Source of the DNA: Pontivivens marinum
Lineage (GTDB): Bacteria > Pseudomonadota > Alphaproteobacteria > Rhodobacterales > Rhodobacteraceae
Direction: 5' to 3'
Length of the DNA: 64,000 nucleotides
Assembly: GCF_900231835.1 (NCBI RefSeq)
Contig: NZ_OCTN01000002.1
Location: forward strand, 558,001 to 622,000
The first letter of the stretch is position 1. The number at the start of each line of letters is the position of its first letter. Positions 18,105 to 26,977 of this stretch are shown piece by piece. Both the position numbers and the translations under genes were made by a program. The notes below the pieces were generated by a model. That model saw nothing but the letters and a program-made list of their open reading frames with translations, searched no databases and was not told where the DNA came from.

Positions 18105-19538
18105 GTGCAGATGCGCGCCGCTGATCGATTTGATCTCCTGAAAGGCGCGAATGCCCCAAATTCCGGCCTCGCGCCCCCAGCCGCTGGCGCCGACACCGCC
18201 AAAGGGGGCGCCCTGTGCGCGACTGGTTCCGTTGACCTGCACCATGCCCGCATTCAGTGCGCAGGAAACGCGATCGGCGCAGGCCGCATCCGTGGTTTGC
18301 ACATAAGCGGCCAAGCCGTAGGGGGTCGCATTGGCCAGCGTGATGGCCTCGGCCTCGGTATCAAAGGGGGTCATGGTCAGAACAGGCCCGAAGATTTCCG
18401 TCTGGAACAGTGCCATTTCGGGCGTCACATCAGCGAATAGAGTTGGGCGGCTGTAGAAACCACTGTCGATACCAGCGGACAATCCGGTGCTGCCGGCTTC
18501 TAGCGATGCGCCCTCGGCTATGCCTTGCTCGATCAGGTTTTGCACGCGTGTGAATTGGGAATGCGAGATTTGCGGGCCAATATGCGGGCCGGTGCGGGCG
18601 GGTAGATCGACGGTAATCTCGTTCATGTATTCAGCGGCGAGGGCGACAGCCTCATCGTAGATTGACCGCTCCACCAACATGCGCGAGGCTGCATTGCAGC
18701 TTTGCCCTGCATTTCGCACGCAATGGGCGACGCCCTGCCGGATCGCGGTGGGCAGGTCGCAGTCGGCAAAGAGCAGGTTTGCGGATTTCCCGCCCAGCTC
18801 CAGGGTTGTCCGCGCGAACCGTTCCGCTGCAACCGTTGCGATTTCGCGGCCTGCGCGGGTCGATCCGGTAAAGGAGATATGGGCGATGCCAGAATGCGCG
18901 GCCAGCGCGGCGCCCGTCATACCATCACCGATCAGCAGGTTTACGGTGCCGATCGGCAGGTTTGCGGCCTCACAACATTCCACCAACAGGCCCGCGCTGC
19001 GCGAGGCAAGTTCGGACGGCTTCAGCACCACGGGGCATCCGGCGGCCAGTGCAGCGGCCAGTTTTAACACCACCTGATTGATCGGCCAGTTCCATGGGGT
19101 GATCAGTGCACTTGGGCCAACAGGCTCGAACCGCACGCGATGCTCGGGGCCACCAAGCGTCTGTTCGGTTAGGGCCGCAGGAATGGCGGCAATCGTTGCG
19201 TCCAGATGCACCAATGCGGCGGCGACCTGAGCGTCGCGTGCAAAATCAATCGGTGCGCCGATCTCGTGGCAGATGGTTTGTGCGAATTCCTCGCGCCGTG
19301 CGGCGATGTGGTCGCGCAGGGCGGTGAGGGCGTTCAGGCGGTCCGCCTGGGTGCTGTTGTTCCAGCCTGAGGTGCGGGCGGCCAGAACGGCGCGGTTGAC
19401 CTGATCGCTATCTGCGCGGGCAAATGTGGGGCGTGGCTGCCCTGTCGCCGGATCATGCTGCGCGCCCACGGTTTCGCCATGGCCATGCTCACGCAGGGGG
19501 CCGATCAGATTGAGTGGGATAGCGCCAAGTTGTTCCAT
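18096..19538 (-). CDS. NAD(P)-dependent aldehyde dehydrogenase family protein
   Basis: This 480-residue protein has the usual ALDH length and motifs: P-W-N at 148-150, the cofactor-binding K173 in KPSE, F-T-G-S-T at 223-227, the general base E247 in LELGGKS, and the nucleophile C281 in NAGQSCNA. It oxidises an aldehyde to the acid. Sequence alone does not fix the substrate. It is encoded alone on the minus strand, convergent with the radical SAM gene (9-base overlap of 3' ends) and 69 bases downstream of the histidine kinase gene, so it could be read through from the two-component operon. No link to the autotransporter cluster is apparent. Confidence 0.9.
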   Translation of the reverse strand: MEQLGAIPLNLIGPLREHGHGETVGAQHDPATGQPRPTFARADSDQVNRAVLAARTSGWNNSTQADRLNALTALRDHIAARREEFAQTICHEIGAPIDFARDAQVAAALVHLDATIAAIPAALTEQTLGGPEHRVRFEPVGPSALITPWNWPINQVVLKLAAALAAGCPVVLKPSELASRSAGLLVECCEAANLPIGTVNLLIGDGMTGAALAAHSGIAHISFTGSTRAGREIATVAAERFARTTLELGGKSANLLFADCDLPTAIRQGVAHCVRNAGQSCNAASRMLVERSIYDEAVALAAEYMNEITVDLPARTGPHIGPQISHSQFTRVQNLIEQGIAEGASLEAGSTGLSAGIDSGFYSRPTLFADVTPEMALFQTEIFGPVLTMTPFDTEAEAITLANATPYGLAAYVQTTDAACADRVSCALNAGMVQVNGTSRAQGAPFGGVGASGWGREAGIWGIRAFQEIKSISGAHLHLG

Positions 19539-19607
19539 ACACCTGCGTCGACGCCGCAGTGATTTATGTCAAGCCATGCCCCGCCGTCGCATTGACACCG
19601 GAACAAT

Positions 19608-20978
19608 TCAAAGCCGTTCGGATGTACCAATCGGCGTGAATACAATCGAAACGCATAGGCCTGGACTGGCGTCGGTCAGGCTGATTTCCGCGTCGTGCAG
19701 GGAGGCAATGCTGTTGACCAGACTAAGCCCCAGCCCCGTTCCGGGTGAGGTTCTGCTGCGATCCATTCGGTACAGACGCCGCAGGACCAGATCCCGTTCC
19801 GCCTGTGGCACACCGGGCCCGTTATCGGTGACGGTCAGGGTCGGGTGATCGCCCTTTCGCGTCAGGTTTACGATGATGCAGGTGCCGCGCGGCGTGTGGC
19901 GGATTGCGTTCTCGATCAGGTTGGCCAAAAGCTGCCCCAGCAGGCCCTTATCACCGTTCACCGCGATATTGGAGGCGTCAACACGCTGAAAGGTCAGGAT
20001 ATGCTCCGCCTCTGATGCGGCAGGTTCGTACAGCTCGGTCAGGGTTTCGCACAGTTGGGACAGGTCGATCCGCTCGAAATTCGCCTTGGGCGATCCGGTT
20101 TCGATCCGGGCGATCTGTAGCAGGGCGTGAAAGACGGAGACGATGCCGTCCAGCTCCTCCTTCGCCTTGCCCAGCAAGTCCTGCGAGGGGCCTTGCAGCT
20201 CGGGCTGCTGTGACAGATCGCTAAGGTGGACGGCTACCCGCTGGATCGGGGTTTTCAGGTCATGCGCAATGTCCGAGGAAACCTGCTGGATGGCGGTCAT
20301 GGATTCCTGTTGTGCGTGAGCCATCGTGTCAATCTTGCGCGCGATGGCGGACAGATCGGCGGGCCAGTGTTTTGTCGGTCCGACCCGCGCGGTTAGGTCC
20401 CCGCTTGTCAGGTGCCCCAATGTACCGCTGATCGTGGCGACATGGCGTGCACTGCGCCGCGACAGGTATAATCCGCCTGATAGGGCAATCAGCACTGTCG
20501 GCACGAGGCTGAGCCCCAGCACGCGCAAGAACACATCGCGCAGAGCGTTAATCTCCCTCAAATTGCGGGCAATGGTCAGGTGCCCACCGCGCATGGAGGC
20601 GGTCAGCGACATATATTGCCCCTCGATCAAGGGGTTGTCGGGGATGCCGGTCAGAATGTGATAGCCGTCCTCGTCCCGCGAGATCATCGCATTGCCGAAA
20701 TGGCGTCGGTTGGGTGCCAGATAGCTGAGGACCATACGCTCAGGATCAGTTGCCTGTGCCTCGGCCTCAACCAATTGCGCGAGGGCGAGTGCGTTGGGCG
20801 CGGCGCGGAAACCGGCCATATCTTGGGTCAAATCCGCCTGCATCGCCTGTTGAAAGGAGCGTTGCGTGATCAGATATGTCGCGCCAAGGCTGATCAGGCT
20901 GACCATCGTAAACAACGCCACCAGCGCCAGTGCCAGTTGCACCGGCATGGATCGAAACTGGGTGGGCAGACGGGGCAT
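19608..20978 (-). CDS. Sensor histidine kinase (HAMP, HisKA, HATPase)
   Basis: The 456-residue inner-membrane kinase has membrane segments at about 13-36 and 151-172 flanking a periplasmic sensor of about 115 residues, then HAMP (about 173-225), the phosphoacceptor H239 in S-S-D-I-A-H-D-L-K-T-P, and an ATPase domain with N-box (LIENAIRH), G1 (DNGPGVP) and G2 (GTGLGLSLV). Its ATG shares a base with the stop of the response regulator (TAATG at 20976-20980), so the pair is translationally coupled. The neighbouring divergent protease gene suggests control of an envelope-stress or surface-protein response. This is inferred from position only. Confidence 0.93.
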   Translation of the reverse strand: MPRLPTQFRSMPVQLALALVALFTMVSLISLGATYLITQRSFQQAMQADLTQDMAGFRAAPNALALAQLVEAEAQATDPERMVLSYLAPNRRHFGNAMISRDEDGYHILTGIPDNPLIEGQYMSLTASMRGGHLTIARNLREINALRDVFLRVLGLSLVPTVLIALSGGLYLSRRSARHVATISGTLGHLTSGDLTARVGPTKHWPADLSAIARKIDTMAHAQQESMTAIQQVSSDIAHDLKTPIQRVAVHLSDLSQQPELQGPSQDLLGKAKEELDGIVSVFHALLQIARIETGSPKANFERIDLSQLCETLTELYEPAASEAEHILTFQRVDASNIAVNGDKGLLGQLLANLIENAIRHTPRGTCIIVNLTRKGDHPTLTVTDNGPGVPQAERDLVLRRLYRMDRSRTSPGTGLGLSLVNSIASLHDAEISLTDASPGLCVSIVFTPIGTSERL

Positions 20979-21649
20979 TATGCGTCGATCCTGTAGCCGG
21001 AGCCGCGCACGGTGTGGATCAGCTCGGTTTTGAACGGCCGGTCGATCTTGCCGCGCAGGCGGCTAATGTGGGTTTCAACTACATTGGTGGCAGGATCGAA
21101 GCTGATATCCCACACGGCCTCCAGCAACATGGTGCGGGTCTGAACACGCCCCTTGCGCCGCAGCAAATGTTCCAGCAGTGCGAATTCGCGGGGTAGTAGC
21201 GGGATTTCGATGCCGTCACGGGTTACGCGGCGGGCGATCAGGTCCATTTTCAGGTCGGCAACCTCAAGGATGGTTTCCTGCTCAACACTCTGCGCGCGAC
21301 GGGCCAGCGCGGCGACGCGGGCGGATAGCTCTCCGAAGGCGAAGGGTTTGACGAGATAATCATCACCACCGGCGCGCAACCCCTCGATCCGGTCCTCGAC
21401 ACTGCCCAGCGATGTCAGGAACAGGACCGGGGTGCGATTGCCCGCGCCGCGCAGGGTTTTGACCAATGTCATGCCGTCTACCTCCGGCACCATGCGGTCC
21501 ACGATCAGCACGTCATATTGCGCAGAGGTCCCCTGTATCAGCGCGTCACGGCCGCTGGTGACCAGATCGACGCGGTGGCCCTCCTCACGCAGGCCGCGCG
21601 CGATATAGGACCCTGTCGTTTCGTCATCCTCAACCACCAGTAGCTTCAT
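20978..21649 (-). CDS. OmpR/PhoB-family response regulator
   Basis: The 223-residue regulator has a receiver domain with acidic pocket E7-D8-D9, phosphoacceptor D51 (LIVDRMVPEVDG) and K101 (YLVKPF), and a C-terminal winged helix (about 130-223) with the family's LLPREFALLEHLLR, and V-E-T-H-I-S-R-L-R-G-K-I recognition region. It is the first gene of the minus-strand pair with the sensor kinase. Its start faces the DegP-like gene across a 155-base gap, so both promoters lie there and the regulator is a candidate controller of the protease gene. No clear direct-repeat binding site was found in the gap. Confidence 0.95.
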   Translation of the reverse strand: MKLLVVEDDETTGSYIARGLREEGHRVDLVTSGRDALIQGTSAQYDVLIVDRMVPEVDGMTLVKTLRGAGNRTPVLFLTSLGSVEDRIEGLRAGGDDYLVKPFAFGELSARVAALARRAQSVEQETILEVADLKMDLIARRVTRDGIEIPLLPREFALLEHLLRRKGRVQTRTMLLEAVWDISFDPATNVVETHISRLRGKIDRPFKTELIHTVRGSGYRIDA

Positions 21650-21804
21650 CTGTCTCGTTCCCTGTTACCCCCTATAAACATTGGGCATTGCAGGAGTTGT
21701 GCAAGCCTGCGGTGGAATCTAACAAATTTGTATAGCGTAGGGCAGGTCACTGTCAGAAACGGACCCAATATCTGTTGTCATCACAGAATGCATGGAGCAT
21801 CGAA

Positions 21805-22914
21805 ATGACACAGTTTAACGCAAAATCCCGCACCGCATCGTTGGCCTTTGCGGCGGCACTCGGCTCGGTCAGCGTGCTTGCACTTGCCCCCACGGCGGCG
21901 CTGGCGGTTCCTGCGGGCGGATATGCCGATCTGGTCGAGGAAGTTTCCCCCAGCGTCGTTTATATCGAAGTAACCGGCATGGCGACCGAGGTCGATTTCA
22001 AGAACCAGTTGCCGGAAAACATGCCCGATGATCTGCGCCGCCGGTTTGAGGAGCTGATGCCGGACAGTCAGCGCTCCACTCCGACGCATGGGCTTGGCTC
22101 GGGGTTCATCATTTCCGAGGACGGTCAGATCGTAACGAACCACCACGTCATCGACGGCGCGGCAACGGTGATGGTGAAACTGTCCGATGGTCGTAATTTG
22201 CAGGCAACCGTGGTGGGCAGTGACCCGCTGACCGATATCGCATTGCTGCATGTGGATGCTGAGGATTTACCTGCGATCGAGTTCGGTAGCTCGGCCCAGA
22301 TGCGCCCTGGGGATGAGGTTTTTGCAGTGGGTAATCCGTTCGGGTTAGGCGGTACTGTCACCTCGGGGATCGTTTCCGCGATTTCGCGCAATATCAATAG
22401 CGGCCCCTATGATGACTTTATCCAGACAGATGCCGCTATCAATCGGGGCAATTCCGGTGGTCCGCTGTTCAATGTTGAGGGTGACGTGATCGGCGTGAAT
22501 ACCGCGATCTATTCGCCTGATGGTGGCTCGGTCGGGATCGGATTTTCTGTCCCATCTGATCTGGTGCAGACGATCGTTGATGATCTGTCCGATGATGGCA
22601 CGATCACACGCGGTTGGCTGGGCGTTCAAATCCGTCCGATGACTGAGGAGGTTGCCTCGGTTCTGGGATATGACGGCCCACGCGGTGCGGTGGTTGAATC
22701 CGTGATGCAGGACAGCCCCGCCGCCGCGGCCGGTTTGGTGAACGGCGATATCATTCTGTCCTTTAACGGTACGGAAATTGACGATTTGCGTGATTTGACC
22801 CGCGCGGTTGCCGATACCTCGCCCGATGAAACGGCTCAGGTTGTGGTGCTGCATAAAGGGGCAGAAACGACCTATGACGTTGTGATCGGCACATTGGGCG
22901 CGAACGAGGCATAA
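21805..22914 (+). CDS. DegP/DegQ-like periplasmic serine endoprotease, single PDZ
   Basis: The start is the ATG at 21805 (GGAG at 21794-21797) rather than the open-frame extension to 21775, because it opens a signal peptide cleaved after ALA (residue 34). The 369-residue protein has the HtrA triad H114 (TNHHV), D144 (LTDIALL) and S217 (RGNSGGP), then a single PDZ domain (about 255-365, GWLGVQIRP, and G-L-V-N-G-D-I-I-L). DegP and DegQ have two PDZ domains, so the layout is nearer DegS, but without an N-terminal anchor. It should degrade or refold misfolded periplasmic proteins, which fits a cell exporting a very large autotransporter and an RND pump. It is divergent from the two-component genes. 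Confidence 0.92.
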   Translation: MTQFNAKSRTASLAFAAALGSVSVLALAPTAALAVPAGGYADLVEEVSPSVVYIEVTGMATEVDFKNQLPENMPDDLRRRFEELMPDSQRSTPTHGLGSGFIISEDGQIVTNHHVIDGAATVMVKLSDGRNLQATVVGSDPLTDIALLHVDAEDLPAIEFGSSAQMRPGDEVFAVGNPFGLGGTVTSGIVSAISRNINSGPYDDFIQTDAAINRGNSGGPLFNVEGDVIGVNTAIYSPDGGSVGIGFSVPSDLVQTIVDDLSDDGTITRGWLGVQIRPMTEEVASVLGYDGPRGAVVESVMQDSPAAAAGLVNGDIILSFNGTEIDDLRDLTRAVADTSPDETAQVVVLHKGAETTYDVVIGTLGANEA

Positions 22915-22920
22915 TCTCGC

Positions 22921-22957
22921 GCATCCGGCAGTGTGGTTTTGCCGCAATGCCGGATGC
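22921..22957 (+). terminator. Strong inverted repeat after the protease gene (terminator-like)
   Basis: GCATCCGGCA (22921-22930) and TGCCGGATGC (22948-22957) form a perfect 10-bp stem with a 17-base loop, starting 6 bases after the DegP-like stop. No T-run follows, so it may be a non-canonical terminator or an mRNA 3'-end-stabilising hairpin rather than a standard intrinsic terminator. Confidence 0.45.
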
Positions 22958-23000
22958 ACAACCGCTGCAGATCATTAAATGTATCCCATTGCACACAGTG

Positions 23001-23016
23001 AGGGATGCAAATCCCT
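23001..23016. promoter_or_regulatory. Inverted repeat upstream of isocitrate dehydrogenase gene
   Basis: AGGGAT-gcaa-ATCCCT is a perfect 6-bp inverted repeat with a 4-base centre, about 57 bases before the icd start. It could be an operator or a small leader hairpin. No protein partner can be named. Confidence 0.3.
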
Positions 23017-23072
23017 GCGGATCGGAGTATGAGGGTCCCAAATTCATTGTCCGAACAGTTGAGAGACGCGTC

Positions 23073-25280
23073 ATGCCCAGTTCCGCCACCATCATCTATA
23101 CCGTCACAGACGAGGCGCCACAGCTCGCGTCCGCATCGCTTTTGCCTATCGTGCGCCGTTTTGCAGCGGGTGCAGGGATTGATGTGGTTGAGCGGGATAT
23201 CTCGCTGGCGGGCCGAATCCTCGCCACTTTCCCCGAGAGCCTGACCGACGCGCAAAAGCAGTCCGACGATCTGGCATGGTTGGGTGAACTGGTCACGACG
23301 GCTGAGGCGAACGTGATCAAGCTGCCAAACATCTCTGCCTCGGTTCCGCAACTGGTTGCGGCTGTGGCGGAATTGCAGGCATCAGGCTATGCCGTGCCCA
23401 GCTATCCTGAGAACCCGCAGACGGATGAGGAAAAAAGCATCCGCGCTCGGTTTGACGCAATCAAAGGGTCCGCCGTGAACCCTGTCCTGCGTGAGGGTAA
23501 CTCCGACCGCCGCGCGCCTGCTGCGGTCAAGGCATATGCCCAATCCAACCCACATTCGATGGGTGCGTGGAGCGCTGATAGCAAAACCCGTGTTTCCACA
23601 ATGTCGGGCGGCGATTTCTTCTCGAACGAGAAGAGCATCACGCTGGACGCTGCGGCTGATCTGACCATCGTGCACAAAACTGCCGACGGTGAGACAGTGC
23701 TAAAGGGCGGTTTGAACCTGCCCGAGGGCACGATCGTTGACGCGACTTACATGAGCCGCACCGCGCTGATGGATTTCCTGCTGGGCGCGATTGATACGAC
23801 CGCGGCTGATGGCACGCTATTCTCGCTGCACATGAAGGCAACGATGATGAAGGTTTCGGACCCCATCATCTTTGGCCACGCTGTGCGCGCCTATCTCAAG
23901 CCGGTCTTCGATAAATACGGTGAGGTTTTGGCCGCCGCTGGTGCGAACCCGAACGGTGGTCTGGGTTCCATGCTGGCCGTGATTGACGGTATGCCGAACG
24001 GCGCGGAAATCCGTGCTGACATTGATGCCGTGCTGGGTGAGCGTCCGCCGCTTTACATGGTGAACTCGGATAAGGGCATCACCAACCTGCACGTTCCATC
24101 CGATGTTATCATCGATGCGTCCATGCCTGCCGTTCTGCGCGCTGGTGGTAAGGGCTGGGGCCCTGACGGTGCTGAGGGTGACACGAATTGCGTCATCCCT
24201 GACAGCTCCTATGCCGGTGTTTATGATGAGAGCGTTAAGTTCTTTAAGGCTAATGGCGCGCTGGACCCTGTCACCGCAGGTACGGTCCAGAATATCGGTC
24301 TGATGGCGAAAAAGGCCGAGGAATACGGCTCCCACCCCACCACGTTCGAGATTGCAGCGAACGGCACGGTTGAGGTGCGTTCGGGCGATACGGTCCTGAT
24401 CTCGCATGATGTTGAGACGGGCGACATCTGGCGCATGGCAACAACACGCCGCGCGGCTGTTGTGAACTGGGTCGAACTGGCGTTGAGCCGTCAGGCCCTG
24501 ACCGGATACAAGACTGTGTTCTGGCTGGATGCGAACCGTGGCCACGATGCCGAATTGCTCAAGATGATCACGCCACAGATCGAGGCGGCCGGCGCATCTG
24601 ACAAGGTGTCCGTAATGGCACCACGCGCCGCGACCAAGGATGCGTTCGAGACGATTTTTGCCGGTAAAAACACCATCGCGGTGACGGGCAACGTGTTGCG
24701 CGATTACCTGACCGATCTGTACCCGATCCTTGAGGTTGGCACTTCGGCCAAGATGTTGTCGGTTGTGAAGCTGATGAATGGCGGCGGTATGTTCGAGACG
24801 GGCGCCGGTGGCTCCGCTCCGAAGCACGTTCAGCAATTGGTTGAGCAAAACCACCTGCGTTGGGACAGCTTGGGCGAATTCTGCGCATTGGCTGAATCCC
24901 TGCGTTTCGCGGGTGAAAGCAATGACAGCCTGACGCTCAAGGTTCTGGGCGATACTGCTGATACCGCAATCACCAAGCTGCTGGGTGAGGGGAAATCTCC
25001 GGGCCGTAAGGTTGGTCAGGACGATAACCGCGACAGCCACTTCCACTTCGCGCTGTACTGGGCCGAGGCATTGGTCGCACAGACCGACGTGCCTGAGCTG
25101 TCTGCTGCATATGCCGATCTGGCAACGGAACTGTCGGCCAAGGCTGACGTGATCCGCGCTGAATTGAAGCAGGGCCGTGGTGAAGCGGTCGATCTGGGCG
25201 GGTATTTCCGCACGGATACGGACAAGGTTGCGGCCATCATGCGCCCATCCCCGACGCTGAACGGTCTGATTGACGGCTAA
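23073..25280 (+). CDS. icd: Isocitrate dehydrogenase, monomeric NADP-dependent type
   Basis: This enzyme oxidatively decarboxylates isocitrate to 2-oxoglutarate, giving NADPH (TCA cycle). The 735-residue length is normal for the monomeric family (about 740) and unlike the dimeric enzyme (about 415). Diagnostic stretches are [17 protein letters not shown] (split around residues 155-175), [15 protein letters not shown], the [11 protein letters not shown] segment, and Y-G-S-H-P-T-T-F. The open frame extends to 22947, but the ATG at 23073 gives the conserved N-terminus with GAGAG upstream, and the extension would run through hairpins. It is a single-gene unit ended by an intrinsic terminator at 25306-25335. 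Confidence 0.96.
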   Translation: MPSSATIIYTVTDEAPQLASASLLPIVRRFAAGAGIDVVERDISLAGRILATFPESLTDAQKQSDDLAWLGELVTTAEANVIKLPNISASVPQLVAAVAELQASGYAVPSYPENPQTDEEKSIRARFDAIKGSAVNPVLREGNSDRRAPAAVKAYAQSNPHSMGAWSADSKTRVSTMSGGDFFSNEKSITLDAAADLTIVHKTADGETVLKGGLNLPEGTIVDATYMSRTALMDFLLGAIDTTAADGTLFSLHMKATMMKVSDPIIFGHAVRAYLKPVFDKYGEVLAAAGANPNGGLGSMLAVIDGMPNGAEIRADIDAVLGERPPLYMVNSDKGITNLHVPSDVIIDASMPAVLRAGGKGWGPDGAEGDTNCVIPDSSYAGVYDESVKFFKANGALDPVTAGTVQNIGLMAKKAEEYGSHPTTFEIAANGTVEVRSGDTVLISHDVETGDIWRMATTRRAAVVNWVELALSRQALTGYKTVFWLDANRGHDAELLKMITPQIEAAGASDKVSVMAPRAATKDAFETIFAGKNTIAVTGNVLRDYLTDLYPILEVGTSAKMLSVVKLMNGGGMFETGAGGSAPKHVQQLVEQNHLRWDSLGEFCALAESLRFAGESNDSLTLKVLGDTADTAITKLLGEGKSPGRKVGQDDNRDSHFHFALYWAEALVAQTDVPELSAAYADLATELSAKADVIRAELKQGRGEAVDLGGYFRTDTDKVAAIMRPSPTLNGLIDG

Positions 25281-25305
25281 GCCTGTCGCCATTGGCTAAA
25301 TTGAG

Positions 25306-25335
25306 GGGCGCATCGTGGAAGCGGTGCGCCCTTTT
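25306..25335 (+). terminator. Intrinsic terminator of icd
   Basis: GGGCGCATCG (25306-25315) pairs with CGGTGCGCCC (25322-25331), a 10-bp stem with one G-U pair and a 6-base loop, followed by TTTT. It lies 26 bases after the icd stop and reaches the end of the convergent GntR gene. Confidence 0.8.
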
Positions 25336-26035
25336 ACGTCTGCGAGGGTTCGAAATAATCCGTATATGTGCTGCGGATCGCGTCCAGAACGTCCAACACG
25401 CTGCATATGTGGTTGCGGGTCAGGGTGCGCGCCTGCTGTGTGTCGTGATGTTCAATCGCGGTGATAATCTCGTCATGTTCCTGCATCACCTGTACGCGCC
25501 GTTCGGCGGACAGGCTGATATAGCGCACACGGTCCATGTGAGCCTTTTGTTCCTGAATCAGCGGCCAAACATGGCCGTGGCCAGAGATGTTGCACAGGCA
25601 TTCGTGGAATGCGTCATCATTGGCGTGAAAGCTATGCGCGTCCGCCGCGCTAGATGCGGTTTGCTGTTCATCCATGGTCGCCCGCAATCGCTGCAAGTCG
25701 TCGGAGTTGCGATTTTCGCACGCCAAAACGGCGCATTCCCCCTCTAGCGCGGATCGTACAAAAATCGCATCCCGCACGGCCTGTATCGAAATATGCGTGA
25801 TCAGGGTCGCCCGCTGCGGACGGATGGACAGGAACCCCAATTTCGACAACCGGAAAAACGCATCTCGTACCGGTTGGCGTGAAACGTCGAATTGCTTGGC
25901 GATCTCAACCTCGGACACCTTGGTTCCGGGGGGCAGTTGTAGGGAAATCACCGCCTCGCACAGGGACGTGAACACCTGATCTGTCGTTGTCTGGCTCGAT
26001 TTTTGCTTGGGCGTGAGCAGCGGGGTGTCTGGCAT
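25334..26035 (-). CDS. GntR-family transcription regulator, FCD subfamily
   Basis: The 233-residue regulator has an N-terminal winged helix (about 17-80, with VSEVEIAKQFDVSRQPVRDAF, split around the recognition helix, and P-Q-R-A-T-L-I wing) and an all-helical FCD ligand domain (about 90-225) carrying the usual metal-site pattern (D/H residues in FHANDDAFHECL, and later R-N-H-I-C). Such regulators (UxuR, ExuR, KdgR-like) respond to sugar acids. It is divergent from kduI-kduD-uxuA with a palindrome between them, so repression of uronate catabolism, relieved by a pathway intermediate, is the likely role. The effector itself cannot be read from the sequence. Confidence 0.9.
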   Translation of the reverse strand: MPDTPLLTPKQKSSQTTTDQVFTSLCEAVISLQLPPGTKVSEVEIAKQFDVSRQPVRDAFFRLSKLGFLSIRPQRATLITHISIQAVRDAIFVRSALEGECAVLACENRNSDDLQRLRATMDEQQTASSAADAHSFHANDDAFHECLCNISGHGHVWPLIQEQKAHMDRVRYISLSAERRVQVMQEHDEIITAIEHHDTQQARTLTRNHICSVLDVLDAIRSTYTDYFEPSQT

Positions 26036-26080
26036 TGCGGGTCCTTTGGTGCAGTTTGTGGCGCGATTGACTCAATATCA

Positions 26081-26098
26081 AGACTAGCATATTAGTCT
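26081..26098. promoter_or_regulatory. Candidate GntR operator between regulator and kduI
   Basis: AGACTA-gcatat-TAGTCT is a perfect 6-bp inverted repeat with a 6-base centre in the 102-base divergent promoter region, 46 bases before the GntR start and 40 bases before kduI. Size and symmetry suit a dimeric winged-helix regulator. Assignment is by position. Confidence 0.5.
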
Positions 26099-26137
26099 GC
26101 ATAATTGATGAACGCATCGCTTTGCCCATTCTAGCAG

Positions 26138-26977
26138 ATGGATATACCTATGACCCTACGAACTGAAACACGGTACGCGATTGATCCAGCCACGGCTAAG
26201 GCACTGGATACGCAGGGTTTGCGTGATCAGTTCCACGTCGAGGGCCTGTTCGCATCGGATGAAATCAAGCTGGTCTATTCGCATTACGACCGCCTGATCT
26301 TGGGCTCGGTAGTACCAACCGACGGGCCGCTAACGCTGGATCATGTGGGTGAGACCGGCACGCCATCCTTTCTGGACCGTCGCGAGGCAGCAATCCTGAA
26401 TATCGGAGAAACTGGTACTGTTGAGGTTGGCGGCGACAGCTACACGCTGAACAATGGCGAGGTGCTGTATATCGGCATGGGCTCCGGTCCGGTGACGTTT
26501 TCCGGCGCGGGGCGGTTTTATATCCTGTCCGCGCCCGCACATCGTACCTGCCCGACAAGGTTGATCCGGCTGGCCGATGCCCGCCATGTTCAGATGGGCG
26601 CACGCGAAACCGCGAATGAGCGCACGATCATCCAGTTCCTGCACCCTGATGTGTGCGAGAGCTGTCAACTGCTGATGGGCTATACCAAATTCGCCGATGG
26701 CTCGATCTGGAACACCATGCCCGCGCATCTGCATGATCGCCGGATGGAGGCCTATCTGTATTTCGATCTGCCGCAGGATCAACGCGTCTTTCACCTGATG
26801 GGTCTGCCCGACGAAACCCGCCATATCGTCATGGCGAATGAGCAGGCGGCGATCTCCCCCCCGTGGTCGATCCATTCGGGGGCGGGCACGTCGGCCTATA
26901 CATTCTGTTGGGCCATGGCGGGCGATAATGTCGACTTCACCGATATGGACATGGTCAGCATGGAGGAATTGCGGTGA
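26138..26977 (+). CDS. kduI: 5-dehydro-4-deoxy-D-glucuronate isomerase
   Basis: KduI isomerises 5-keto-4-deoxyuronate (from pectin or other uronate polymers) to 2,5-diketo-3-deoxygluconate. The 279 residues match the family: DTQGLRDQF near the N-terminus, and the cupin metal ligands H197, H199 and E204 (in MPAHLHDRRMEAY) and H246 (SIHSGAG). An alternative ATG at 26150 has a slightly better GGA spacing and would remove four residues. The end overlaps kduD by the GTGA junction at 26974-26977, so the two are coupled. It is the first gene of an operon divergent from the GntR regulator. Confidence 0.96.
   Translation: MDIPMTLRTETRYAIDPATAKALDTQGLRDQFHVEGLFASDEIKLVYSHYDRLILGSVVPTDGPLTLDHVGETGTPSFLDRREAAILNIGETGTVEVGGDSYTLNNGEVLYIGMGSGPVTFSGAGRFYILSAPAHRTCPTRLIRLADARHVQMGARETANERTIIQFLHPDVCESCQLLMGYTKFADGSIWNTMPAHLHDRRMEAYLYFDLPQDQRVFHLMGLPDETRHIVMANEQAAISPPWSIHSGAGTSAYTFCWAMAGDNVDFTDMDMVSMEELR

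Noticed and set aside
22947-23072. N-terminal extension of isocitrate dehydrogenase to 22947
   Set aside because: The extension runs through an inverted repeat and matches nothing of the family, which begins at the ATG at 23073.
23817-25292. 491-codon minus-strand frame opposite icd
   Set aside because: It is the complement of a highly conserved enzyme gene and shows no family motif of its own.
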